A DNA stretch of 64,000 nt from Bilophila sp964369665 (GTDB taxonomy: Bacteria > Desulfobacterota > Desulfovibrionia > Desulfovibrionales > Desulfovibrionaceae): the NCBI GenBank assembly GCA_964369665.1, contig CAYJFS010000004.1, positions 45,680 through 109,679 on the forward strand, given 5' to 3'. The notes beneath the pieces were generated by a model. That model was not told the origin of the DNA and made no database searches. It saw nothing but the letters and a program-made list of their open reading frames with translations. Below are positions 48,704 through 55,745 of the stretch, piece after piece. Positions within the stretch are counted from its first letter, which is position 1; each line of letters begins with the position of its first letter. Position numbers and translations under genes: made by a program.

Positions 48704-48888
48704 GATTTTTGACATTCAGGATATATACCATAAAAATAAAGTCGATGATGTGTCAGGATAAATCCATATTTTTGTATAAGTTTTTTTTGTAAATTTTCAA
48801 TGGAATGCTCAATAAACTCTAGTTTAATTCCACAAATATCACAAATAAGATGATCATGGTGTTCATTAGCAACCTCAAGTTATTATCA
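48691..48888 (-). pseudogene. Remnant of a Fur-family regulator (C-terminal domain only)
   Basis: Minus-strand translation reads EVANEHHDHLICDICG, then IKLEFIEHSIENLQKKL and GFILTHHRLYFYGIYPECQ. This is the dimerisation and metal-binding half of Fur/PerR/Zur proteins, with both CxxC-type cysteine groups. The DNA-binding N-terminus is absent, and two stop codons lie directly upstream in frame. The stop overlaps the end of alr. It cannot act as a DNA-binding regulator. Confidence 0.75.
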
Positions 48889-48981
48889 GGAATAGATGTT
48901 AAAAAAGATAATAACTTTAAAAGGTAACCTACTGATTATTATAGATATGTTCAATAATTTATATTTGATAAAAGGAACAGT

Positions 48982-49263
48982 ATGGAAGAAAATATATCTT
49001 ATGTAAAAGAAAAATATTCTTGTTCACATAAGGTTCTTGTGAAAATAACCCCTCACAATATAGGGATATTTCGTTTTTTGTTAGAAAGCTATGATAATCT
49101 TGCATGTTTTACTGTGCTTGATAAGTATGAGGGTTTAGTAAAAGTTTTTTTTTCTCCTGACCAGGATGGAGAAGTTCAACAGGCTCTAAATGCTATTGAT
49201 GAAGTTATTCGGTTAGAGATAAGTCCTTGGCCTTTTGAAGAGTGTTTTCAACAGCCTGCATAA
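48982..49263 (+). CDS. Small DUF4911-like protein
   Basis: A 93-residue protein resembling the DUF4911 family of delta-proteobacteria. It has a predicted compact ACT-like pattern: VLVKITPHNIGIFRFLLESYDN, then LVKVFFSPDQDGEVQQALNAI. Function unknown. Its last 59 bases overlap the end of the glycosyltransferase gene on the other strand. Confidence 0.75.
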   Translation: MEENISYVKEKYSCSHKVLVKITPHNIGIFRFLLESYDNLACFTVLDKYEGLVKVFFSPDQDGEVQQALNAIDEVIRLEISPWPFEECFQQPA

Positions 49264-50332
49264 CTTGTTCAGATGTAATATCTTTCATACATAGATGATT
49301 AATAGAACATGGTTTTGATCCATGTAGCGAGCAAGGTCTACATAAAAGATTTTTTGATTCTAAGATAGTATGCTCTTTGCCCATAGGGAAAAATCCCCAT
49401 TCCTTTGTTGTTGGACCAAATAGAGCAATAACAGGTGTTCCTACAGCTGTAGCTAGGTGCATTGGTCCAGAGTCTCCAGTAATAAGAACAGATGAGTAGT
49501 AAAGAAGAGCACATGTCTCCCTTAAACTTGTTTTGTTTGTAAAGTCATTACGTGTAGGGATAGCATTTATTATTGGTGAACCTTGGCCTATTATAAACCA
49601 TGGGATACCTTTTTGTGTAAGCTGGGTTATGACAGCTATCCATCCTTTATTATGCCAGGCCTTATTTTTATGTAGTGAGTATGGATGAATGGCAACAATT
49701 TTTTTATCTATAGTTAGTAAGTGTTTTAGGGATGTTCTAGCTGAGGCTAACTCTTCCTCTAGCAATGTAATGTTTGGTTTAAGACATAGTTTATTAGGTG
49801 GATTTTTTTCTACAGCTTTAGCATACCGCTGTGTAACAGAATAGTTGTTAAGTGCTTTCTTAAAAAATTTCCCTTTAGAGATAAGAAAAATCCTGCGTTC
49901 AAAGTCCATTTTTGGATAAGTATATACAGGTCCTTTCCATAGAAGCTTCAATAACCATGTTTTATTATTTTTGTGTAGATCAATAAAACCATAGTTAGTA
50001 AATTTTTGTGTAATTCCATATAGGCAGAGAAAAAGATTTTTTGCTGTGAGTTGTTCTTTTTTTAGAGTAATAGTTTCTTGAACATTTGGGTTATTTTTAA
50101 AGATAGGTGCTGCATTTTCTGAGGTAATAACAGTAATGTTCCATTGGAATTGGTTATGCCAATATTGGATAACACCTGTAGTAAGGACAATATCTCCTAA
50201 TGAGCTTAATCGAAAGATAACCCAATTTTTTGGTAGTAGAGATAGACTGTGATTATAATCTTGTATGTCAGACATGCACATCTTTAGCAAGACTTTATAA
50301 AAAAGAAAAGAGTTAAGTTTCAATATATGCAT
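49205..50332 (-). CDS. Glycosyltransferase family 9 (heptosyltransferase-like)
   Basis: Probably adds heptose to the LPS inner core. Family blocks: VIFRLSSLGDIVLTTGVI at the N-terminus, IAIHPYSLHKNKAW, and near the C-terminus LITGDSGPMHLATAVGTPVIALFGPT. A cysteine-rich tail (LCRPCSLHGSKPCS..C) is common to this family. The domain begins late in the longest frame, so the ATG at 50281 (MCMSDIQ) is a likely alternative start. Complements the heptose-activating gene at 25639. Confidence 0.88.
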   Translation of the reverse strand: MHILKLNSFLFYKVLLKMCMSDIQDYNHSLSLLPKNWVIFRLSSLGDIVLTTGVIQYWHNQFQWNITVITSENAAPIFKNNPNVQETITLKKEQLTAKNLFLCLYGITQKFTNYGFIDLHKNNKTWLLKLLWKGPVYTYPKMDFERRIFLISKGKFFKKALNNYSVTQRYAKAVEKNPPNKLCLKPNITLLEEELASARTSLKHLLTIDKKIVAIHPYSLHKNKAWHNKGWIAVITQLTQKGIPWFIIGQGSPIINAIPTRNDFTNKTSLRETCALLYYSSVLITGDSGPMHLATAVGTPVIALFGPTTKEWGFFPMGKEHTILESKNLLCRPCSLHGSKPCSINHLCMKDITSEQVMQAVENTLQKAKDLSLTE

Positions 50333-50389
50333 GAACTGTATAACACATTGATTTTTTTTATATATAAGATAGATATAGAGCTTTAGGTT

Positions 50390-50483
50390 GGAGAGGTAGC
50401 GAAGTGGTTATAACGCGCTCGACTCGAAATCGAGTTATCAGTAGTAATCTGATACGTGGGTTCGAATCCCACTCTCTCCGCCA
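50390..50483 (+). tRNA. tRNA-Ser (anticodon CGA)
   Basis: Acceptor GGAGAGG pairs with TCTCTCC (one G-T), discriminator G and encoded CCA. The anticodon stem CTCGA/TCGAG encloses loop CTCGAAA, giving CGA, which reads UCG. A long variable arm (TATCAG..CTGATA) and T arm GTGGGTTCGAATCCCAC are typical of serine tRNAs. Confidence 0.95.
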
Positions 50484-51271
50484 GTTTAACGGCTTATAAG
50501 TCATTCTTAAATAACTACTGCTCCACATTATTGCCAAGCTTTTATGGCTTTTAAAATTTGATTTTGGTGGTCCATTTATATTCTACATTTTATAAAATTC
50601 TGCTAAAATCTGGTCATAAGTATGCTCTTTCTTTGTCTTATCCTTTTTTAAAAGTATATATTACAAACACTGGTGAACAAACTTAATATTGGTATAGCCA
50701 GGTCTACTATCTTATTAAAGGTGTACTTTATAAAAGTATTTAATAGGGGTTCAAGGTTTTTTCTAGATGCAATATTTTTATTAATTTAGCACAAGAATTT
50801 TGAAACTTTATATGTAAAAAAGTTTATATACATCAGTAAAAAATATTATATTGTTATAATAAGTTGATTTGATTCTGATACTCTATATATAAGTTCATAA
50901 TGGACAGTATAGTTGTTTTTTCAAAGTAAACCTAAGAGGATGAGTTGTATGGTTTAATATGATTACAAAATGTATATTAAAGATTATTGAGGGTTATATT
51001 TGTATACATTTTGGGGTAAAATAGAAGAGTATATAAAATTGGTTTTTTATAGGATTTATTAAATTAAATATTATTGTCATAGATTATAAATTTTTAGGGG
51101 TAAGTATATTTTAGGTATATTATTAATTTTTTAAAGTGGTTAGTTTACTGGGGTTAAAAAAAATAATTGAATAAAGAAACACAGTCATCCAGAATAATAT
51201 AAAGAAAAATATAATCTTTTGAGTAGGTTGTATATAATAAGTAATAAATATAAATATTTATAGTTGTATAA

Positions 51272-51343
51272 GAGCACCATAGATGCTCAATAACCTAGGA
51301 TAGGTAAGCAAGAAAGCTAAATTGTTTTCTTGCTTATTTTTTT
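51272..51343 (+). terminator. Orphan hairpin plus rho-independent terminator, possible small RNA 3' end
   Basis: GAGCA/TGCTC (51272-51288) forms a small hairpin. Then TAAGCAAGAAA (51305-51315) pairs with TTTTCTTGCTTA (51325-51336) and is followed by a T tract. No gene lies within about 790 bases upstream on the plus strand except tRNA-Ser. It may end a long tRNA precursor or a small RNA starting within this gap. Confidence 0.6.
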
Positions 51344-51367
51344 CTTATTATATTTAGAATAGAAAGC

Positions 51368-51389
51368 ATAAAAACAGTACTGTTTTTAT
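51368..51389. promoter_or_regulatory. Perfect 22-bp palindrome upstream of the effector locus
   Basis: The left arm ATAAAAACAGT is followed directly by ACTGTTTTTAT. It lies about 200 bases before the first chaperone gene and could be an operator or a second terminator-like hairpin. The same half-site (AAAAACAGTA) occurs as a split inverted repeat upstream of dnaA. Confidence 0.4.
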
Positions 51390-51592
51390 TCAATTGTCAA
51401 ATAAATTGATATATTAGTTTTATAGTAAAAAGTTATGCAGATATTTTATTCTATTTTATTAAAAATAGTTAGGAAGGTCTAATTTTTGCAAAAAAAATAG
51501 AGTGTTTTAATAAAAATTTTAAGATACAATAGTTTGATACTATTTAGTTAAGGTTATCCAGTTCCCATTAAAGTAAAAGGGGAGAGATAACA

Positions 51593-52063
51593 ATGTATGC
51601 ATCACAAATTCTTAAAGAACTCTCTCATTCTTTACATATTTCTAAACTTGTATTTGATAATAATTGGTTATGTAGACTTAATGATTCAAAAAGTGGATTG
51701 AACATTACTTTTGAAAGTAATGAAGATGAAGATGTTTTGTTTGCATGTGCCAAATTAGGTGTCATGCCTGATGATGATAATGGTGCAGCAGCTATAGCCT
51801 TGCTTTTTGCTCAAGCTAATATGGATTTGAGTGTTAAAGATAAAGGTGTTCTCATTGTTGATTATGATAGTGAAGGCCTTCTTTTAGTAAAGTTTTATGA
51901 GCTTCATTATTGGAATGTTAGTGAGTGTGTAGCATCTATTATGCAGTATCTAGATAGTGCTATAGAGTGGTACTCTAGGTTAGCTATGCCTGATTTTGGT
52001 ATAGAAAATTTTGTATCAAATATAAGTACTGTTGAATTTCATAAAAATATAAATCTAATATAA
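51593..52063 (+). CDS. CesT-like type III secretion chaperone, first gene of the effector locus
   Basis: A 156-residue acidic protein with the class I chaperone fold pattern: N-terminal helix ILKELSHSLHI, LNITFESNEDEDVLFACAKLGVMPDDDNGAAAIALLFAQANMDL, strand GVLIVDYDSEGLLLVKFYEL, and helix CVASIMQYLDSAIEWYSRL. It is a close paralog of the protein at 59932 (shared LGxMPDDDNxAAAxALLFAQAN). A strong AAAGGGGAGAG ribosome-binding site precedes the ATG. Five candidate substrates follow on the same strand. The chaperone role is inferred from fold pattern and context. Confidence 0.78.
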   Translation: MYASQILKELSHSLHISKLVFDNNWLCRLNDSKSGLNITFESNEDEDVLFACAKLGVMPDDDNGAAAIALLFAQANMDLSVKDKGVLIVDYDSEGLLLVKFYELHYWNVSECVASIMQYLDSAIEWYSRLAMPDFGIENFVSNISTVEFHKNINLI

Positions 52064-52100
52064 TATATTTTGAAATAAATTTTAGATAGGGAGATGAAAT

Positions 52101-52892
52101 ATGGTTATGAGAGTAGGTAGTGGATCAGGTGGGGTAGGTGGTTTTGGTAGAAAAGATAATGATGATAATGACAAAAAGAAAGGTAATGTTAATAATAATA
52201 ATAAAGTAAAAGGTCAGCAGGATGGTGAGCCAGAGAAAAAAACTGAAGGTGAAGGTAAAGGAAGGAAGAATCCTTTATCTGGCTTTGGTAGTCGTATGCG
52301 AAATGAAATGAGAGAACTAGCAAATCAAGCTCATGCTCGTTTGGGTCATGGTCCTAGTGGTGGTGATATTGGAAATAGACTTAGGGAAGCAGGTAGTCAG
52401 GCTTGGGGTGCTGTGAAGGTAGGTGCTGTTTTAGTTCCAGCGCTTACTTTAATGAAGGTTGGAAGTTGGTTATCAAAAGTAGGTAGTGGTGGTATAGATC
52501 CTAATCTTAGAAGCGGTATATCAAAACAGGATATTTCTGGACCATCAAATCCTGTAAAAGTTTTAGATAATGGGAAGAAAATTCCAATGGAGGAGGATAG
52601 TTATGCTCTTCCAAACTTTAAACCAGATCCACCAAAAAGGAACACTGGTGGTGAACAAAAACATGTTCGATTTGATGAAGGTAAAAATTCAACACATGAA
52701 TATCCAGAGTTTAAAGATCAATGGCTGGATGATGATGATTATACTCCAGTAGGAAGTGAGCCAGACGATGATAAGATTGATGATTTTGGTTATGGTGCTA
52801 GTACTCCTTATAATGGAGGCATAAGAGGAGGAGATGGCGATAATAATCCCTCTATAGATAAACCTATTCCTAAACCACGAAGTGGAAAATAA
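52101..52892 (+). CDS. Candidate effector, tandem-module copy 1
   Basis: 263 residues; no known family. Residues 1-135 are the module shared with the next two genes: Gly-rich start (GGVGGFGRKDNDD), Lys/Asn-rich KKKGNVNNNN, GRKNPLSGFGSRMRNE, helix LANQAHARLGHGPSGGDIGNRL, then a hydrophobic helix AWGAVKVGAVLVPALTLMKVGSWLSKVG (about 97-124). The unique acidic tail has YALPNF, DDYTPVGSEP and ends PIPKPR, a PxxxPR-type SH3 ligand pattern. GGGAGATGA precedes ATG 52101; ATG 52107 is also possible. No Sec signal, consistent with chaperone-dependent secretion, which is inferred. Confidence 0.72.
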   Translation: MVMRVGSGSGGVGGFGRKDNDDNDKKKGNVNNNNKVKGQQDGEPEKKTEGEGKGRKNPLSGFGSRMRNEMRELANQAHARLGHGPSGGDIGNRLREAGSQAWGAVKVGAVLVPALTLMKVGSWLSKVGSGGIDPNLRSGISKQDISGPSNPVKVLDNGKKIPMEEDSYALPNFKPDPPKRNTGGEQKHVRFDEGKNSTHEYPEFKDQWLDDDDYTPVGSEPDDDKIDDFGYGASTPYNGGIRGGDGDNNPSIDKPIPKPRSGK

Positions 52893-52988
52893 GAAAGATA
52901 TAGAGAGCCTTATATGAGACAATGTAAGACTAGTAAACCTAACTATAGTTAATAGAACCAAAAGTGGTCTAAGAGGTGGTGTTGGCAT

Positions 52989-53720
52989 ATGGTAATGAAA
53001 ATAGGTGGTGGATTAGGTGGGGCAGGTGGTTTTGGTAGAAAAGATAATGATGATGACGATAAAAAGAAAGGTAATGTCAATAATAATAATAGAGTAAAAA
53101 GTCATCAGGATGATGGTGGCAATAAAGAGAAAAAAACTGAAAATGAAGGTACAGGAGGAAGGAAGAATCCTTTATCTGGTCTTGGTAATCGTATGCGAGA
53201 TGAAGCTAGAGATTTAGCACATCGAGCTCATGCTCTTTTAGGTCATGGTCCTAGTGCTGGTGATATTGGAAATAGACTCAAGGAAGCTGGTAAACAGCTT
53301 TGGGGTGCTATGAAGATAGGTGGTATTTTAGTTCCAGGACTTATTTTGACAAAGATTGGAAGTTGGTTATCAAAAGTAGGTAGTAGTGAAGGTGCTATAT
53401 CAAAAAAAGATATCTCTGGACCAAAAGATTTTAGACCATTGAAAACAGGAAATATGGAGTATGATCTTAGTGCTAAGGGTAATGATGATGGTGGAGGTGA
53501 TGGTCCTCCAGATTTTATACCAGATCCACCAAATAGAAGAGGAAGCTTAACAGGTAATGGAGGAGAGGAAAATCCTTATATGGAGATGAGACCTGCTATT
53601 CCTCAACCACAAAGAGGAGAAGGACCTGGTGGTAATGAAGATGTATATATGACAATGGGGCCTAGGGATGGAGGAAAAGAAAATCCATATATGTCTCCTA
53701 GACCACAAGATAAAAAATGA
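52989..53720 (+). CDS. Candidate effector, tandem-module copy 2, with YMxM motifs
   Basis: 243 residues. Residues 1-130 are a close copy of the module of the preceding gene (GLGGAGGFGRKDNDD .. NPLSGLGNRMRDEARDLAHRAHALLGHG .. GAMKIGGILVPGLILTKIGSWLSKVG). The tail is unlike its neighbours: three tyrosine sites, ENPYMEMRP (Y197), EDVYMTMGP (Y220) and ENPYMSPRP (Y234). YMxM is the known preference of the PI3-kinase p85 SH2 domain when phosphorylated. The start lies in a repeated leader GGTGTTGGCATATG. Function unknown; host targeting is inferred. Confidence 0.72.
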   Translation: MVMKIGGGLGGAGGFGRKDNDDDDKKKGNVNNNNRVKSHQDDGGNKEKKTENEGTGGRKNPLSGLGNRMRDEARDLAHRAHALLGHGPSAGDIGNRLKEAGKQLWGAMKIGGILVPGLILTKIGSWLSKVGSSEGAISKKDISGPKDFRPLKTGNMEYDLSAKGNDDGGGDGPPDFIPDPPNRRGSLTGNGGEENPYMEMRPAIPQPQRGEGPGGNEDVYMTMGPRDGGKENPYMSPRPQDKK

Positions 53721-53788
53721 GGATGAGGCATGAGTCTTTATTATTGTGTTAAGGTCTCATAAAGCTGACTAAAGGATGGTGTTGGCAT

Positions 53789-55459
53789 ATGAAAGTAGGT
53801 AATGGATTAGGTGGAGCAGGTGGTTTTGGTAGAAAAGGTAATGATGAAGATGATGACAAAAAAAAGGGCAAAGTCAATAATGATAAAGTGAATCGTCATC
53901 AGGATAATGATGATGGTGATCCAGAGAAAAAAAGTGAAAAGGAAGGTACAGGAGGAAGGCGTAATCCTTTATCTGGACTTGGTAATCGTATACGAAATGA
54001 AGTTAGAGACTTAGCTCAACAAGCTCATGCTCGTTTGGGTCATGGTCCTGGTGGCGGTGATATTGGAAATAGACTTAAGGAGGCAGGTAGGCAGGCTTGG
54101 GGTGCTGTAAAGACAGGTGCTGTTTTAGTTCCAGGTCTTGTTTTAATGAAGGTTGGAAGTTGGTTATCAAAAATAGGTAATAATAATGAAAATACTGGCT
54201 CTAGATCAGGTCTATCAAGAGAAGATATTTCTGGACCACAAGGGCCTCTACAACATCTTGCTTCAGGTTCTTCAGGTGGAACTGATCCAGCTAATGGTGA
54301 TAATAGTGGAGATGAATCACCACCCCCTAAGCCTCCTCGTTCATTTGAATATGATCGTAATCATCAACCTGGTCCTCATGGCTTAGAAGGAGCAGATAGT
54401 CCTGGAAGTCCAGGAGTAGCTAGTAATCCTGGTGGTGCAGCTGGAGGTGCTGATGGACCAAGTGGTTCAGATAGCACAAATAAGATACTCAGCAAGCATC
54501 CAAGAGTTGTTACTGCTAGCCAGATAAACCATCAAGAGATGACTAGAGTTGCTCAAGACGTAGCAGGTGCAATAGGTTCAGGTAGCCCATCCCCATACTT
54601 ACTTTTACCAGAAAATAACCATGGTAATCATGAGCAAACACAAACAGTAACTGGTTCAAATCTTATAGTACACTCTAATATGACTGGTCCTGCTGAAGAT
54701 ATGCATCGTTTCCTTCATAACCTTGGTGCATGGTTTGAATCAGGTGATAAAAGAGATCTTCCAGATGAGTTAAAAGTATTAACCCCTAGTGATTTAAGAG
54801 AATTAGAGCACTCTAGGGGCAATATGAGAAGTGTTTTACCTATTCCTGCAGCTGTAGGTGGACCATATGGATCTGGTGTATCTGTGAATTTTGATCCTAG
54901 GTTATCTTTTGACAGCAATGGAGGATTTGCTGCAGTTACAACAGGTGAGCCTCTTATAGTTGCTTTAGGTTCAACAGTACCACATAGGGAAGAACTTGCA
55001 GCACATTATGGAAATAGTTCACCTTTAAGAAGGTTAATGCAAAGTACACAGCTACCTAATGCAGGTTCTTCAGATCCTATCCATGTACTTTCAGGTGGAC
55101 CAAGAAGAGGTCCTTTAGGTGGCAATGACCCTCTCCAAATTGTTCAAGGACATATGGAACACTTAAATCAACAGCAGAGAGATCAACTGGGTCAACAGAT
55201 GGAACACCTTTTTCAAGCAGTACGTATGTTACCTCTTGCAGGAAGTGGTATAAGGGCAGAAATATATATTCCAACACCAGATGATCCACCAGCAGCTATG
55301 CCTAGAGTTGTGTTAGGTGGGTTTGATCATATAACTTTTGAGTCTGAAGTTGGCCATGGTCCTATGACTCAACATGCTTATAACCAAATGAGAGACGGAT
55401 TATTGCATGGAGCAAATGTATTAAAAAGTCTAGTACAAAATTTTTATCCTAGACAGTAA
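53789..55459 (+). CDS. Candidate effector, tandem-module copy 3, with PPPKPPR and shared C-terminal domain
   Basis: 556 residues in three parts. 1-135: the shared module, ending VPGLVLMKVGSWLSKIG. About 140-235: disordered Gly/Ser/Pro-rich linker with DESPPPKPPRSFEYDRN, a PxxPxR SH3-ligand pattern at 179-184. About 245-556: a globular domain shared with the 554-, 645- and 926-residue proteins, with VLPIPAAVGG, LGQQMEHLFQAVRMLPLAGSGIRAEIYIP and MPRVVLGGFDHITFESEVG as landmark blocks. The start lies in the same repeated leader as copy 2. No enzyme motif seen. Confidence 0.73.
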   Translation: MKVGNGLGGAGGFGRKGNDEDDDKKKGKVNNDKVNRHQDNDDGDPEKKSEKEGTGGRRNPLSGLGNRIRNEVRDLAQQAHARLGHGPGGGDIGNRLKEAGRQAWGAVKTGAVLVPGLVLMKVGSWLSKIGNNNENTGSRSGLSREDISGPQGPLQHLASGSSGGTDPANGDNSGDESPPPKPPRSFEYDRNHQPGPHGLEGADSPGSPGVASNPGGAAGGADGPSGSDSTNKILSKHPRVVTASQINHQEMTRVAQDVAGAIGSGSPSPYLLLPENNHGNHEQTQTVTGSNLIVHSNMTGPAEDMHRFLHNLGAWFESGDKRDLPDELKVLTPSDLRELEHSRGNMRSVLPIPAAVGGPYGSGVSVNFDPRLSFDSNGGFAAVTTGEPLIVALGSTVPHREELAAHYGNSSPLRRLMQSTQLPNAGSSDPIHVLSGGPRRGPLGGNDPLQIVQGHMEHLNQQQRDQLGQQMEHLFQAVRMLPLAGSGIRAEIYIPTPDDPPAAMPRVVLGGFDHITFESEVGHGPMTQHAYNQMRDGLLHGANVLKSLVQNFYPRQ

Positions 55460-55528
55460 AAGCAGTTATACAGTTTAGATAGCTTTAATGTTTATTAAAA
55501 AGAGTTTTAGTAAACGCAGTTGTTTAAG

Positions 55529-55565
55529 TTTTATTGGTATGATCTATTAGATCATACCAATAAAA
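55529..55565. terminator. Perfect hairpin after the third tandem effector gene
   Basis: TTTTATTGGTATGATCTA pairs completely with TAGATCATACCAATAAAA around a minimal loop. The T tract (TATTTTTTAT) begins six bases later. It probably ends the transcript of the chaperone and three tandem genes. Confidence 0.6.
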
Positions 55566-55745
55566 TGAACTATTTTTTATAGTAATGAATACATAAAAAA
55601 TCTGATAATACATATAAAAAAGAGCATTTTATTTAGTAATAAGAATAGTATTTAGTTTTTTATAGAGCTTATATATTGAAAAAGTGTATAGAGGCTTATC
55701 TTCCTAATTTAATTATTAATAAATACAAAAGGCTAGGGTAAGTAT

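Larger units (their letters stand above)
50484..51592. other. 1.1-kb intergenic region upstream of the effector locus
   Basis: No intact gene. A minus-strand stretch near 50580-50640 reads KEHTYDQILAEFYKM followed by a stop, perhaps the tail of a lost gene. The right half holds two hairpins, an orphan terminator and a palindrome, annotated separately. Confidence 0.4.
52101..54180 (+). repeat. Three tandem copies of a ~380-bp coding module
   Basis: The 5' ends of three consecutive genes (about 52101-52480, 52989-53370 and 53789-54180) are highly similar in DNA and protein. Copies 2 and 3 also share the leader GGTGTTGGCATATG. Tails differ completely. This looks like duplication followed by tail replacement. 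Confidence 0.85.
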
